DNA of 64,000 bases from an uncultured Clostridia bacterium (GCA_947632025.1 CANRNN010000003.1:124001-188000), one strand, 5' to 3'. Shown: positions 49,209 through 60,707, counted from the stretch's first letter. A program made the numbers and translations. The notes: generated from the letters alone by a model not told the origin.

Positions 49209-51437
49209 TTATATGCTGCGCAAATATTGAACCAATACTTTTGTAGCATCGTCAATATCAATTATACCGTTTCCATCATAATCGTAATTGGGATAATCAT
49301 TTGGTTCAAGTTTTTCACCTAATTTTCTAAGATACAATATAAGTATCTGCAAAGCATCATCAATATCTACTTTACAGTTATAATCGGCATCTCCCACCAG
49401 CTTTGTAACAGTGTCAATTATAACAACATATTTTCCCTGCTTGAAAATTCCCAGCTCCGCAGCGCCGTTCGATACCTCAGCGCAGGAAACAAATTCAAGC
49501 TCGCCGAGGTTGTTGTACAAAAACAGATTTGCAAACAACCTGTCCGTTTTTTTCAACTCCTCCGATTCGGGAGATACCGGCACGCGTATCTTCGCGCCCT
49601 TTCCGAGATTTAAGGCGAACGTATTAAAGCACGCACCGCGCTCCCCTCCGAGCTTTTCGGTAAGAACAAATGGCACAGCCGCTGACGTTACTGAGAGATT
49701 CAACGACGAGCTGCCGCTTATTTCCGAAGTGTCAATGACCCATGTGTAGCTTTCGCCGAGCTTCATTCTGAGCTTCAAATCTTTTTCTTTCATTGCAGCG
49801 ACCAGCTCGGCAGATACCATCTTCATACCCTCGGCGGAAATTTCAGCGCCGTTTTCCGCGTTCTCGATAAGCGCTTTCAATTCCTCGTCGGAGGTCACTG
49901 TTTCGGGCTTTTCCTCCTCAGGGAGCTTGGGATTTCCGACCTTTACGGTGCATTCGCAGGACGCGGCAGCGGTATACTCGTCGCCGTCAAATACTGCCCT
50001 GAACGTATAGATGGCGTCATTATACGGGAATTCCGCCTCGAACTCACGGACGGCGCTTCCCCCTTCGGTTATTTCCGTTACCGAAAAGCCCGCCTCGCCT
50101 GTGCCGCTGGATTCGAGCCGCATTTTCGCTCCTTCGGGAAGTCCGAAAACCTTTATCAGAGCTTTATCGCCCAATTTTATACTATCCTTGCGGGCAGAGA
50201 TCCTAAGCGTGATAGGACGGCGGCTTACCGTTACGCTGAACATTCCGTCAACGTATTCGTACTTTTCAATATCATCGGGATAGAACGTAGCGGTGAAAAT
50301 CGTCCGCTCGCAGGGGTCAACAGGAAAGCTGTCCCAGACGAGCCACTCGCCGGAGATCTTTTCGCCGTTTACCTCGGCGCAGCTTCCGTTCGTTGAAAGT
50401 ATATCTTCGGGAATTTCTTTGCCGTCGTAGGTTTTGTAGATCGAATTTATAGTGAGCTTCGGTATCTCCTTTTCGGCGGGAGTTACTATAAATGACATCA
50501 TAAAATCTTCATGGTTGCGGACGTTTGTCACAGGAATATCTATTTCGGTGTCATTATAAACGTCATCTGAAAGTGTGAAGCGAAGCTCGTTAAAAGCGAT
50601 TTTCGGCTGACCGTCGGCTGTAAAATCCTCGCTGTAAAATTCCGGTATGCCGAACAGAGAGCCTGTGGGTTTTATCGTGGACAATCCCATAACGAACGGC
50701 GTAAGGGGCTTGACCTTTATTTCCATATAAACATCGGACGAGGGAGCTTTTTCGATAGTGAACTCCACTCTCCTGCTGCCCGAAAAATTCCCCTGAAATT
50801 CGATATCGCATACTGCGGGCGAGGACTCGTCAGAAGCGTTGATATTATTCGTGAATGTCACTTGAAAGTCCTTTTCGCCGAGCGTAAGCTCGCCGACCTT
50901 TACTGTAACATCGGGAGTTTGAGCAAGACCGTTATAGACGCAGTCGGCGACCATGATCTTCACTCCGCTGCGGCTTTCGGAGCAATCGAGCGGGGTTATC
51001 TCGTATGTAATTTCAACGCTTCCCGAATTTTTTCCTGCGGCTGTTACGGTGACGGTTTTTCTGCCGACATTAACACAATCGTCGGGATAAGCTACGGTAA
51101 AATCTTCGCCTTCGTGAAGCTCTCTTTCGCCGTCTGAAACAGATATTTTCGGCTTTTGGGGAGAGCCGCTGTAGTCGGTTTTTTCGTACTCAATCTTAAC
51201 TTTATCACGGGAAATGGTCACAGGCGGAAGCTCCGGAACAGATCCTGTTTCAGATTCCGAGCCGCTCGAAGTTTGAGGAGCGCTGTCGGAAACTCCTGAG
51301 GAAGTATCTCCGTCTGAGGAAGTGTCAGATGTTTCCGAAGAAGGGTCGCCCGTCGCCGCATAAGCCGCATATGCTCCGGTGAAAACGGCGATCCCGACAG
51401 CGGCTCCGGCTATCAATTTTTTGACGAATAGATTCAT
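49209..51437 (-). CDS. secreted multi-domain protein with C-terminal dockerin
   Basis: 742 aa. Signal peptide (about residues 1-28), a Ser/Asp/Thr-rich linker to about residue 70, then several beta-sandwich repeats of about 80-100 residues in the style of MBG-like or bacterial Ig-like domains (EYEKTDYSGSPQKPKISVS; VADCVYNGLAQTPDVTVKVG; SIYKTYDGKEIPEDILS). The C-terminus is a type I dockerin: GDADYNCKVDIDDALQILIL and YDYDGNGIIDIDDATKVLVQ are its two calcium loops with helices. Dockerins dock into cohesins of scaffoldins, so the protein is probably part of a cellulosome-like or cell-surface assembly. No catalytic domain is seen; an adhesive or structural role is likely. CGGAGG precedes ATG. Confidence 0.87.
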   Translation of the reverse strand: MNLFVKKLIAGAAVGIAVFTGAYAAYAATGDPSSETSDTSSDGDTSSGVSDSAPQTSSGSESETGSVPELPPVTISRDKVKIEYEKTDYSGSPQKPKISVSDGERELHEGEDFTVAYPDDCVNVGRKTVTVTAAGKNSGSVEITYEITPLDCSESRSGVKIMVADCVYNGLAQTPDVTVKVGELTLGEKDFQVTFTNNINASDESSPAVCDIEFQGNFSGSRRVEFTIEKAPSSDVYMEIKVKPLTPFVMGLSTIKPTGSLFGIPEFYSEDFTADGQPKIAFNELRFTLSDDVYNDTEIDIPVTNVRNHEDFMMSFIVTPAEKEIPKLTINSIYKTYDGKEIPEDILSTNGSCAEVNGEKISGEWLVWDSFPVDPCERTIFTATFYPDDIEKYEYVDGMFSVTVSRRPITLRISARKDSIKLGDKALIKVFGLPEGAKMRLESSGTGEAGFSVTEITEGGSAVREFEAEFPYNDAIYTFRAVFDGDEYTAAASCECTVKVGNPKLPEEEKPETVTSDEELKALIENAENGAEISAEGMKMVSAELVAAMKEKDLKLRMKLGESYTWVIDTSEISGSSSLNLSVTSAAVPFVLTEKLGGERGACFNTFALNLGKGAKIRVPVSPESEELKKTDRLFANLFLYNNLGELEFVSCAEVSNGAAELGIFKQGKYVVIIDTVTKLVGDADYNCKVDIDDALQILILYLRKLGEKLEPNDYPNYDYDGNGIIDIDDATKVLVQYLRSI

Positions 51438-51463
51438 TTAATATTCCTCCGTTTTTGTAAAAA

Positions 51464-52129
51464 TTAAAATCCTATTTTGTCAAGATTCTTTGAATAAAAT
51501 GTCAGTTCCTCGGCGAAAAAATCCGCCGCAAGTTTAAGCTTGTACGTGTTTTTTTCGGAAATATCCGCGACGGCAGCGGTGATGAATCCTGCTTTTTTCG
51601 CGGTTTCGACAGCGAACAGCGAATCCTCGAAAACCACCGTGAGCTTCGGTACGGCGCTGACTATCCTTGCAGCGGCATAGTACACGGAGGGCTCGGTTTT
51701 TGCTCCGAATTTTTCACAGTCGGCGATCCCGTTAAAATATCGCCACACGTTTAACCGTTCAAATGCGGCTTTCACAAGAATGGGATCTCCCGCCGTAGCG
51801 ACGACCGCGGGAACGCCCCGTGAGGAGAGCGCTTCAAGAAGCTCCCGTGCGCCGTTTTTCAGCTGCACGTCGTGAAGATAGAATTTTTCGGAAAGCGTGT
51901 TTATTTCTTTTATGATCTCGGCGGAAGTTTTCGGGATATCATAGCGTTTTCTGAGAAACTCGGCGCCCTCGGAGATGGTCATTTCATTCAATGTTTCCGA
52001 AAGTCTGTTTTCGGGGTGTTTTCCGAGAGAAATTATGTAACGTTCGCCCAGAGAATTCCAGAAAAGCGAGGAATCCAGCAGCACTCCGTCCGCGTCGAAC
52101 ACCGCGAAGTTCGCCATTCGCCGATTCAC
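51464..52129 (-). CDS. HAD-superfamily hydrolase (beta-phosphoglucomutase-like)
   Basis: 221 aa. Motif I FDADGVLLDSS (nucleophile Asp near residue 12), cap helices, motif II VVATAG (about 110), motif III Lys in KTEPSVYY (about 145), motif IV VVFEDSLFAVETAKKAG. This order is that of the DhaK-like sugar-phosphate phosphatases and beta-phosphoglucomutases; the phosphomutase-specific residues cannot be assured. GTG at 52129 overlaps the mntP stop by four bases; ATG at 52117 is an alternative. Last of tgt-mntP-HAD. Confidence 0.85.
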   Translation of the reverse strand: MNRRMANFAVFDADGVLLDSSLFWNSLGERYIISLGKHPENRLSETLNEMTISEGAEFLRKRYDIPKTSAEIIKEINTLSEKFYLHDVQLKNGARELLEALSSRGVPAVVATAGDPILVKAAFERLNVWRYFNGIADCEKFGAKTEPSVYYAAARIVSAVPKLTVVFEDSLFAVETAKKAGFITAAVADISEKNTYKLKLAADFFAEELTFYSKNLDKIGF

Positions 52130-52698
52130 ACTCCTGTAATAACATGCTCAAGAAAAGTTTTCAAGCCGATAAGAACCAATATAATGCCGCCGATAAGCTC
52201 CGCTTTTACGCCGAGCCTGAGTCCGAGCTTTCTGCCGCCGAGCGCTCCGATAAGCGACAGCGCGAATGTCACTGCTCCGATAAAAGCGGCTGCGGGAGCG
52301 ATCTTTACGCCGATAGCCGCAAAACTTACGCCTACCATAAACGCGTCCACAGAAGTCGCAAGCGCCTGAACCAGAAGCTCGTGAAACTTCAGCGCCTTTT
52401 CGGGAGGAGTTTCAGTCTTGCCCGAACGCAGCTCGCCAATACTTTCGGCTATCATTTTCCCGCCGATAAAGCCCAATGCCGCAAGCGCGATAAAATGGTC
52501 GAAAGCGCTTATAAATCCCGCAAAACCTGCGCCGAGCAGAAAGCCCAATATCGGCATAAGCGCCTGAAATCCGCCGAAAAAGAGCGCTATTATCACAGCC
52601 CTGCGTTTTTTCGCAAGGGAAAATCCGTCCGCCAATGACACGGCGAACGCGTCCGCCGAAAGCCCCACGGCGATGAAAAACAATTCGGCAATCGTCAT
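52126..52698 (-). CDS. mntP: manganese efflux pump MntP
   Basis: 190 aa, the family size. Six helices in two homologous halves, each with an Asp-containing motif: VGLSADAFAVSLADGF near residue 12 and ALATSVDAFMVGVSF near residue 108. The acidic residues are needed for Mn2+ export in characterised members. ATG at 52698 follows AAGGAGAA; the frame upstream reaches into tgt and was rejected. Manganese-sensing yybP-ykoY RNA often precedes mntP, but only 13 bases separate it from tgt here, so no riboswitch is possible immediately upstream. Confidence 0.94.
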   Translation of the reverse strand: MTIAELFFIAVGLSADAFAVSLADGFSLAKKRRAVIIALFFGGFQALMPILGFLLGAGFAGFISAFDHFIALAALGFIGGKMIAESIGELRSGKTETPPEKALKFHELLVQALATSVDAFMVGVSFAAIGVKIAPAAAFIGAVTFALSLIGALGGRKLGLRLGVKAELIGGIILVLIGLKTFLEHVITGV

Positions 52699-52711
52699 AA
52701 ATTCTCCTTGA

Positions 52712-53866
<1,155 letters not shown>

Positions 53867-53875
53867 CTATATTTT

Positions 53876-53936
53876 GCATTATTCGCGTCAGCGAATAATG
53901 CGCTCTTACCCCTTACCTCTTATTTCTTACCTCTAA
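53876..53936. repeat. hairpin plus GGTAAGA-type repeat after the EAL gene
   Basis: Read leftward from the EAL stop: TTAGAGGTAAGAAATAAGAG, then GTAAGGGGTAAGAGC, then a perfect 11-bp hairpin GCATTATTCGC (53886-53876 side) / GCGAATAATGC (53891-53901) with loop of four. No T-tract follows, so it is not a normal terminator. The GTAAGA-rich part recurs at 62163-62203. Confidence 0.7.
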
Positions 53937-55141
53937 TCCAAGGCGTGGCTTAAGGTTATTGCAAGGATATCCTCGCTATTGGGATTTTTCATATAGTAAT
54001 TTGTGGTTTCGACGCGGCGGTAGATGCCGTCGTCGCCGAGCTGACGGGTGACAACGCGGCGGGTGCGCTCGCCTTTCTCATAAGCGGAGATCTGGTCGCT
54101 TATCTCAAATGTATCAGAAAAGAGCTTCTGGTCGTCGGGGTGCATGGTAGACGCTCCGTGAACGATAAGCTCCGCATAAACTCCGGTAGACGGGCAGGAC
54201 GTTGTTGAAAAGTTGTCATACGCCATCATGTAGTAGCTGTTGCGGGTAAGATTGCTCATAATTACTAACGGGTAGGCGCTGAACACGGCATTGAGCAGGA
54301 GCTGCGTCGCTGACGCGGGCGACTGTGTAAGCAGGATATCTTCCGTTTCGCGTATTTCGGCGGATCTCATAAGCGCCTCGCGGAAGCTGTCCTCAGGTAC
54401 AGGTTTTGAGAACAGGAAGCCCTGTATCAGCTCGCAGCCGCAAGTCCTTAAAAAACCAAGCTGCTCTTTGGTTTCAACACCCTCGGCTACTGTGGTCATA
54501 TTCAGGCGGTGAGCGAATTCAAAAATAGCCTCAAGGACTATGCGCTCCTTTTCGTTCTCGCAATTATGGGAAAGGAGGGATTTATCTATTTTAAGCTCGT
54601 TTGCGGGAACGTCTTTCACGAAATTCAGCGATGAAAGTCCGCTTCCGAAATCGTCGATAGAGATAGCGAATCCCGCGTCCTTTATCGACTGCACGAAATC
54701 GAGGATATCCACGCCCTCGAACGCCAAGGCAGACTCGGTTATTTCCACTTCGAGATATTTTCTGGGAACATTGAATTCGTCGGTTATCTCGCAAAGGCGC
54801 TCGGCAAATTTCGGCTCGCGCGCGTGGAATCTCGAAAAATTCGACGAAACGGGTACCACTTTATGACCCTTTGAAAGCTCCTCCGCGATAAAGCGGCAGA
54901 CCTCGCGGAAAACATACCAGTCAAGGCTTATGATAAGACCCATTTCTTCCAGCAAGGGAATGAACATTCCGGGAGATATCATCACCCCGTCGGACATCTG
55001 CCAGCGCGCCAGAGCTTCCGCGCCTTGTATTTTTCCGTTCACGGCGTTGAATTTTGGCTGATAGTAGACCTTTATCTCACGGTTTTCAAACGCTTTGGCG
55101 ATAAGCTCTGTAATATTTTCCTTATTTATCTCGATCCCCAT
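53933..55141 (-). CDS. EAL-domain c-di-GMP phosphodiesterase with C-terminal sensor-like region
   Basis: 402 aa. The EAL domain fills residues 20-265: YYQPKFNAVNGKIQGAEALA carries Glu-Ala-Leu at 42-44, followed by SSNFSRFH (metal Asn), VEITESA, ISIDDFGSGLSSLNF (Asp-Asp), ELKIDKSLL (Lys), TVAEGVET (Glu) and IQGFLFSKP. All catalytic residues are present, so it should cleave c-di-GMP to pGpG. Residues 285-402 look like a PAS-type fold. ATG at 55141 follows GGAGG by eight bases. It adds a third c-di-GMP enzyme type to the window. Confidence 0.93.
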   Translation of the reverse strand: MGIEINKENITELIAKAFENREIKVYYQPKFNAVNGKIQGAEALARWQMSDGVMISPGMFIPLLEEMGLIISLDWYVFREVCRFIAEELSKGHKVVPVSSNFSRFHAREPKFAERLCEITDEFNVPRKYLEVEITESALAFEGVDILDFVQSIKDAGFAISIDDFGSGLSSLNFVKDVPANELKIDKSLLSHNCENEKERIVLEAIFEFAHRLNMTTVAEGVETKEQLGFLRTCGCELIQGFLFSKPVPEDSFREALMRSAEIRETEDILLTQSPASATQLLLNAVFSAYPLVIMSNLTRNSYYMMAYDNFSTTSCPSTGVYAELIVHGASTMHPDDQKLFSDTFEISDQISAYEKGERTRRVVTRQLGDDGIYRRVETTNYYMKNPNSEDILAITLSHALD

Positions 55142-55427
55142 AATGTCAACCTCCGTCGGCAATTTATGTTTTAATTTGCGGCAAAAAGTATTTTCCGTGC
55201 AAGACCTGCGTACACATATTTATATTATATCACAACTAATTCTGTTTGGGAATTACTTTTTAAGAAAAAACTCTTTTTCGTCAAAATTACCAGAAATCGC
55301 GACTAAAATTTGTAGCACTCGATATTTTATGTAACGGTTTTCAGTCTTGTAATTTTACGGGAATTGGTGTATACTTGTATTATAGGGTAATTTGCCCGCC
55401 AAAAGAAATGGAAGGACGGTATTTCTA

Positions 55428-57950
55428 ATGAAATTCGGCTACTTTGACGACAGCTCGAAGGAGTATGTCATCACCTCTCCCCGCACGCCTTATCCGTGGA
55501 TAAACTATCTCGGAACTCAGGGCTTCTTCTCGCTTATTTCAAATACAGCAGGAGGATACAGCTTCTACAAGGACGCGCGCTTGCGCAGGATCACGCGTTA
55601 CCGCTACAACAACGTTCCCGTGGATATGGGAGGAAGATACTTCTATCTGAAGGACGGAGATACCGTCTGGAATCCGGGCTGGAGCCCCGTAAAGACCGAA
55701 CTTGACGAGTACGAGTGCCGTCACGGGCTGGGTTATACGGTAATTACCGGCAAGAAAAACGGCGTGAAGGCTTCCGTGAAATTCTTCGTGCCGCAGGATT
55801 TTAACGGCGAAATTCAGAAAGTCACCATAACCAACGAAAGCGGTTCTAAAAAGAGCCTTAAGCTCTTTTCTTTCCTTGAATGGTGCCTGTGGGACGCGAA
55901 TGACGATTCCACAAACTTCCAGAGGAACTACAACACCGGCGAGGTTGAAATAGTAGGCTCTACTATCTACCACAAGACCGAGTACAAAGAACGCCGCGAC
56001 CACTTCGCGTTCTATACCGTAAATGCTCCGATTCAGGGCTTTGACACCGACCGCGAGAGCTTCTTGGGACTTTATAACGGGTTTGAGCGCCCCGACGCTG
56101 TTTTTGAGGGCAAGCCGAAAAACTCCGTTGCAGAGGGCTGGAGCCCGATTGCTTCCCACTATATCGAGCTTGAACTTGCGGCGGGAGAAAGCCGTGAGCT
56201 GGTGTTCTGCTTAGGGTATGTTGAAATGCCTGCGGACGAGAAATTCGACACTTCCGGCAACTACGACGGAATTATCGCTTCCTACACCACCGACGGCGTC
56301 GGAAACGCAAAGCCGCTGTGCAACGTTATCAACAAGAAAAAAGCTCTGGCTATGATAGAGCAGTGCAATACCTCCGAAAAGGCAGACAAGCTGTTCGAGA
56401 GCCTTAAGAATTACTGGGATAAGCTGCTGACACAGTACAGGGTGGATTCTCCGGACGAGAAAGTCAACCGTATGGTCAACATCTGGAATCAGTATCAGTG
56501 CATGGTAACGTTCAATATGTCGCGCTCGGCTTCTTATTTCGAGAGCGGTATCGGGCGCGGAATGGGCTTCCGTGATTCAAATCAAGACCTTTTGGGATTT
56601 GTTCACCAGATTCCCGAAAGAGCGAGAGAACGCCTTATCGACCTTGCGGCGACAATGCTTGAGGACGGCGGCGCGTATCACCAGTATCAGCCGCTTACCA
56701 AAATGGGCAACCACGAGCTGGGGTCTAACTTCAACGACGACCCGCTGTGGATGATTCTCGCGGTGGCACAATACATAAAGGAAACGGGCGATGTGTCCAT
56801 TCTCGACGAGAAAGTGCCTTACGAGAACAAAACAGAGCTTGCGGACACCATGCTTGACCACTGCAAGAGGGCGTTTAACCACGTCTGCAAGAAAATCGGT
56901 CCTCACGGGCTGCCGCTGTCGGGACGCGCGGACTGGAATGACTGCCTGAATCTCTCGTGCTTCTCCGACAAGCCCGGAGAGAGCTTCCAGACCTACAATA
57001 ACAAGGAGATTTTCCCGAATCCGCCGTTCTATTCGCAAACAGCGGAATCGGTCATGATTGCGGGAATGTTCTGCTTTATCGCTCCCGAATACCCCGCTAT
57101 GTGCCGTCTTAAGGGCGACGAATCGGAGGCGAAACGCGCCGAGGCGGAAATTGAGAAAATGCGCAAGAATACCGTTGAATTCGGCTATGACGGAGAATGG
57201 TTCCTCCGCGCATACGACCACAACGGCGGAAAAGTCGGCTCTCACGAGTGCGAGGAGGGCAAGATATTTATCGAGCCGCAGGGCTGGTGCGTTCTGGCGG
57301 GGCTTGGGAAAGACAAGGGTTACGACCTCAAAACGCTGGAGAGCGTCGACAAGTACCTCAATTCCAAGCACGGTCTGGTGCTGAATAATCCCGCGTTTAC
57401 AAAGTACATTGTAAAGTACGGCGAAATTTCCACATATCCGGGCGGCTATAAAGAAAATGCGGGCGTGTTCTGCCACAACAACGCATGGATAATCTGCGCG
57501 GAAGCGGCGGTAGGTCACGGCGACAAGGCGTTTGAGTACTATTCAAAGATTGCTCCCGCGTTCCGCGAGGAAATGAGCGATCTGCACCGCACAGAGCCGT
57601 ATGTTTACGCGCAGATGATCGCAGGTAAGGACGGCAAGCGTCACGGCGAAGCTAAAAACTCGTGGCTTACCGGTACGGCGGCATGGAATTTTGTGGCTAT
57701 ATCGCAGTATATTCTCGGAGTAAAGCCGCAGTACGAGGGCTTGAAGATAGACCCGTCCATTCCGCACGAGTGGAACGGATACAAACTGACGCGCCAGTTC
57801 AGAGGGGCGACGTACAATATCGACGTCAAAAACCCGAACCACGTTTCGGCGGGCGTGAAGTCGCTTGTCGTTGACGGAAAAGCCGTTGACGGAAACGTAA
57901 TTCCCGTGTTTAAGGACGGAGAACATACAGTCGAAGTAACTCTCGGCTGA
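55428..57950 (+). CDS. cellobiose phosphorylase (glycoside hydrolase family 94)
   Basis: 840 aa. Splits cellobiose with phosphate into glucose 1-phosphate and glucose in the cytoplasm, saving ATP for the cell. N-terminal beta-sandwich ([40 protein letters not shown]), then an (alpha/alpha)6 barrel: [13 protein letters not shown] near residue 380 and [16 protein letters not shown] near 495, whose Asp is the general acid of the family. [16 protein letters not shown] and [12 protein letters not shown] form the phosphate-binding part. ATG at 55428 follows GAAGGACGG. The length and motifs favour cellobiose over cellodextrin or chitobiose phosphorylase, though that is not certain. Confidence 0.94.
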   Translation: MKFGYFDDSSKEYVITSPRTPYPWINYLGTQGFFSLISNTAGGYSFYKDARLRRITRYRYNNVPVDMGGRYFYLKDGDTVWNPGWSPVKTELDEYECRHGLGYTVITGKKNGVKASVKFFVPQDFNGEIQKVTITNESGSKKSLKLFSFLEWCLWDANDDSTNFQRNYNTGEVEIVGSTIYHKTEYKERRDHFAFYTVNAPIQGFDTDRESFLGLYNGFERPDAVFEGKPKNSVAEGWSPIASHYIELELAAGESRELVFCLGYVEMPADEKFDTSGNYDGIIASYTTDGVGNAKPLCNVINKKKALAMIEQCNTSEKADKLFESLKNYWDKLLTQYRVDSPDEKVNRMVNIWNQYQCMVTFNMSRSASYFESGIGRGMGFRDSNQDLLGFVHQIPERARERLIDLAATMLEDGGAYHQYQPLTKMGNHELGSNFNDDPLWMILAVAQYIKETGDVSILDEKVPYENKTELADTMLDHCKRAFNHVCKKIGPHGLPLSGRADWNDCLNLSCFSDKPGESFQTYNNKEIFPNPPFYSQTAESVMIAGMFCFIAPEYPAMCRLKGDESEAKRAEAEIEKMRKNTVEFGYDGEWFLRAYDHNGGKVGSHECEEGKIFIEPQGWCVLAGLGKDKGYDLKTLESVDKYLNSKHGLVLNNPAFTKYIVKYGEISTYPGGYKENAGVFCHNNAWIICAEAAVGHGDKAFEYYSKIAPAFREEMSDLHRTEPYVYAQMIAGKDGKRHGEAKNSWLTGTAAWNFVAISQYILGVKPQYEGLKIDPSIPHEWNGYKLTRQFRGATYNIDVKNPNHVSAGVKSLVVDGKAVDGNVIPVFKDGEHTVEVTLG

Positions 57951-57983
57951 AAGGCAATATAGAAGCATAATATGTATGATAAT

Positions 57984-58018
57984 AAAACGGCAGTCTTAAA
58001 GGCTGCCGTTTTAATTTT
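57984..58018 (+). terminator. Rho-independent terminator of the cellobiose phosphorylase gene
   Basis: AAAACGGCAG (57984-57993) pairs with CTGCCGTTTT (58003-58012), then AATTTT. Its core recurs after the flagellin gene at 60726. Confidence 0.88.
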
Positions 58019-58027
58019 AAAAAGCAC

Positions 58028-58056
58028 TTGAAATATAACGCCAAATGGTGTATAAT
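58028..58056 (+). promoter_or_regulatory. SigA-type promoter for flagellin
   Basis: TTGAAA (58028-58033), 17 bases, TATAAT (58051-58056), leaving about 135 bases of leader. GACGATAT at 58157-58164 resembles the -10 of the flagellar sigma factor SigD, but a good TAAA box at the right distance is missing. Confidence 0.65.
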
Positions 58057-58196
58057 TAGTATGGAGAATTATGGCTTTTGTAAAAATTCAACAAAACGGC
58101 AGGATAAATTTTGTGAAAAAATTATAAAGTAAAAACTAATTTTATTCTCAGAATATGACGATATAAAATATAGATGCTCTTTTCGGAGGTGACGAT

Positions 58197-60707
58197 GTGA
58201 TCATTTCTCATAATTTGCAGGCGCTGAATGCGGCGGGCACGCTGAATAAAAATACAAACGCTCTCGCGAAAGCTACGGAAAGGCTTTCAAGCGGTTACAG
58301 GATAAACTCGGCAGGCGATGATGCAGCGGGGCTTGCTGTGTCGGAAAAGCTCAGAGGACAGATACGCGGTATCGCGCAGGCTATTCGGAACTGCAAAGAC
58401 GGGATAGATCTCGTGCAGACGTTTGAGGGCGCGATCGGCGAGGAGCAAAGCATTATCAAACGCGCAAAGGAACTTGCCGCAGAAGCTGCAAACGGCACAT
58501 ATGATGATGTCGACCGACAGGCACTGCAGCTTGAATATTATAATTTATGCGAGGAACTGAACCAGATAGCCGATACCGATTTCAACGGAACGGTGATGCT
58601 TAACGGCGGATATATGGCGGACGGTTTTACGGTTCTTACCGAAAACGGAACGATGTGGCTGAGTCCGTCGAACGCGGAACTGCCGGAGGATACATTCAGA
58701 AATAATTTCTACATCGCTCAGGAATCAATAAGCAGCGTTCCCGACCCTGAACTTACTATAGAGCTTATGCCGGACGTGAAAGATAAACTGCTGAGTGACG
58801 AGGAACTTATGGGAGCGCTTCTCGCTATAAACGACGCCTCACTGAGAGCTTCGTATGACCATATCGCTCCGAAATTCTCGTTGGAGGGGCTGCCGGAAAA
58901 GTATAAGGATATGATCTCCATTGAATACGAGGAGGACGGCTCGGCAATCATCAAAATAACCACGCCGAAAAGCGGCACGGTGGACGCGCTTCGTGTATAC
59001 TGCACGGAATTGCCGCATTACGCTTCAAGTACCGCGAAAGGAAGATGGTCAAGCGGCAGCGTCGGAAACAGCAGTATGGGTTCTCCCGACCCGACCGACC
59101 CGCAAAACGCGAAATATCTCAAAGACGGCTCTTTAGAGCGCTGGACGTCAGGCTATGTCAACGGCAGGAACGCTACGCGTAAAGAGCGTGAAGAATATCT
59201 TCAGTGGATAAAGGACACCAACGCGAGAGCGGAGCTTGTCAAGGACGATAATTTTGACCGCGACACAGACCCTCTGGAATATACATGGAGCGTCGACGGA
59301 CAGACGTATAAAAACGAATACAATGCTTCGGGAACTCCTCAGGCGGACGGCGACAAGCTGCCGCTCTACCCCGACGGATACACCGGCGGTCCGCAGGTCT
59401 ATGTCGAAAATATGCATTTCTACTACAACGACGAGAGAATGAACAGCGACGCGAAATGCTACGACCAATGGGGATACTCCGTGCAGAGCTGGAGCGCGTC
59501 GGGCTCATATAAAGGAAAGTCCTACGACGGCGGAGGAACAAGTTATTCTTCCACAAGCAGTCAGTTTTATCTTGATACATGGCTTGATTACGGCAGCAGC
59601 CCGAACGGCACTACGCTCACGCTTACTTACGACAAGAACACTGACAAATGGAAAGATAACGTGACGAACGAATGGCACGACGCGGGCTACTACGGGATAA
59701 GCTATCGTTATCACAATTATTCGGACGAGTACCTTAAAAGACCCGAAAATTCTTACGCAAGGCAGCTGGACGCGAGAAATCTTTACCATTTATTTGAGGA
59801 AGACGGGAAGCTACCCGACGGATTTACGCTTTCCGTAAATCTTCCGACCCCCGCGGTAAGGTCACAGAGCAGCAACGGAGAATATTTCAATCCGAATTCG
59901 GCACATTCCGATTACAGCGACGGCTCGGCTAAAAGCGGCGACTTCAAGATGGGAGAATTTGACCCCGATAACCCCGACGCGGGCGGAATAGACTACAAGG
60001 TCGCAGATGACGGAGCAGTCTACAGATACGACGAGGAACGTAAAGTGTGGACAGACGAGGACGGAAAGGAAGTAGACCTCGCAGGTATGGGAGTTCATCT
60101 GCCGAAATCGTTCTACTACGACAACGACCCGCTTCACGACGGAATGGAGATAACGGTTTCAAATCCCACTCAGATAGGCGGGATCTACATCGAGGCGGAT
60201 ATAAAGCTCTACGAGGACCGCGGCGTAAACGCTTTTTTCAGACTGTACGACAATCTCACATATACACAGAATTTGATTTTACAGACAAATTCAAGGACGA
60301 AAGATTCGGTGTCGTTTACATTCTGGTATCCGTCATCTTCGCTGGGAGGGCTTAAAAATGACCTTAACTGCTCCTCAAAGGGTCTGGGAATGAGCGAGCT
60401 TAAATTCGACCCGATAGAGGAAGCAAACCGCGCTATAGACCGTCTGGACTATGCTCTTGCGAAAACATCAATGGTGCGCTGCGTTTTCGGAGCGATACAG
60501 AATCGTCTTGGGCACAAGATTGACGATCTCAGCAACGCTCACTATAACATAAACGGCGCCGAAAGTCAGATTCGCGACGCGGATATGGCGACGGAAATGA
60601 TGAACTACACAAAATCAAGCATTTTACAGAATGTTTCACAAGCAATGCTCTCGCAGGCGAATCAGAAGCCGCAAGGAGTGCTTTCCCTGCTTGGTGTGAA
60701 CGGATAA
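58197..60707 (+). CDS. fliC: giant flagellin with large central insertion
   Basis: 836 aa against 270-500 in most Firmicutes. The conserved D0/D1 ends are complete: IISHNLQALNAAGTLNKNT, ERLSSGYRINSAGDDAAGLA and FNGTVMLNGG at the N-side; RLGHKIDDLSNAHYNINGAE, IRDADMATEMMNYTKSSIL and ANQKPQGVLSLLG at the C-side. They form the filament core. About residues 160-720 are variable, rich in Tyr, Ser, Asp and Gly, probably surface-exposed. No HExxH zinc-protease motif was found in the insert. Translation starts at GTG 58197 behind GGAGGT six bases away; an overlapping ATG is out of frame. Confidence 0.93.
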   Translation: MIISHNLQALNAAGTLNKNTNALAKATERLSSGYRINSAGDDAAGLAVSEKLRGQIRGIAQAIRNCKDGIDLVQTFEGAIGEEQSIIKRAKELAAEAANGTYDDVDRQALQLEYYNLCEELNQIADTDFNGTVMLNGGYMADGFTVLTENGTMWLSPSNAELPEDTFRNNFYIAQESISSVPDPELTIELMPDVKDKLLSDEELMGALLAINDASLRASYDHIAPKFSLEGLPEKYKDMISIEYEEDGSAIIKITTPKSGTVDALRVYCTELPHYASSTAKGRWSSGSVGNSSMGSPDPTDPQNAKYLKDGSLERWTSGYVNGRNATRKEREEYLQWIKDTNARAELVKDDNFDRDTDPLEYTWSVDGQTYKNEYNASGTPQADGDKLPLYPDGYTGGPQVYVENMHFYYNDERMNSDAKCYDQWGYSVQSWSASGSYKGKSYDGGGTSYSSTSSQFYLDTWLDYGSSPNGTTLTLTYDKNTDKWKDNVTNEWHDAGYYGISYRYHNYSDEYLKRPENSYARQLDARNLYHLFEEDGKLPDGFTLSVNLPTPAVRSQSSNGEYFNPNSAHSDYSDGSAKSGDFKMGEFDPDNPDAGGIDYKVADDGAVYRYDEERKVWTDEDGKEVDLAGMGVHLPKSFYYDNDPLHDGMEITVSNPTQIGGIYIEADIKLYEDRGVNAFFRLYDNLTYTQNLILQTNSRTKDSVSFTFWYPSSSLGGLKNDLNCSSKGLGMSELKFDPIEEANRAIDRLDYALAKTSMVRCVFGAIQNRLGHKIDDLSNAHYNINGAESQIRDADMATEMMNYTKSSILQNVSQAMLSQANQKPQGVLSLLGVNG

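Noticed and set aside
52699-52711. Manganese riboswitch (yybP-ykoY) before mntP
   Set aside because: Only 13 bases separate mntP from tgt; no room for the RNA.
56577-57518. 313-codon leftward frame inside the cellobiose phosphorylase gene
   Set aside because: Antisense shadow; GH94 motifs occupy the other strand without a gap.
58057-58196. c-di-GMP riboswitch in the flagellin leader
   Set aside because: The leader is AT-rich and lacks the conserved GEMM stem sequences, although c-di-GMP control would have been attractive.
58676-60360. Zinc-protease (flagellinolysin) domain in the flagellin insert
   Set aside because: No HExxH motif was found in the insert.
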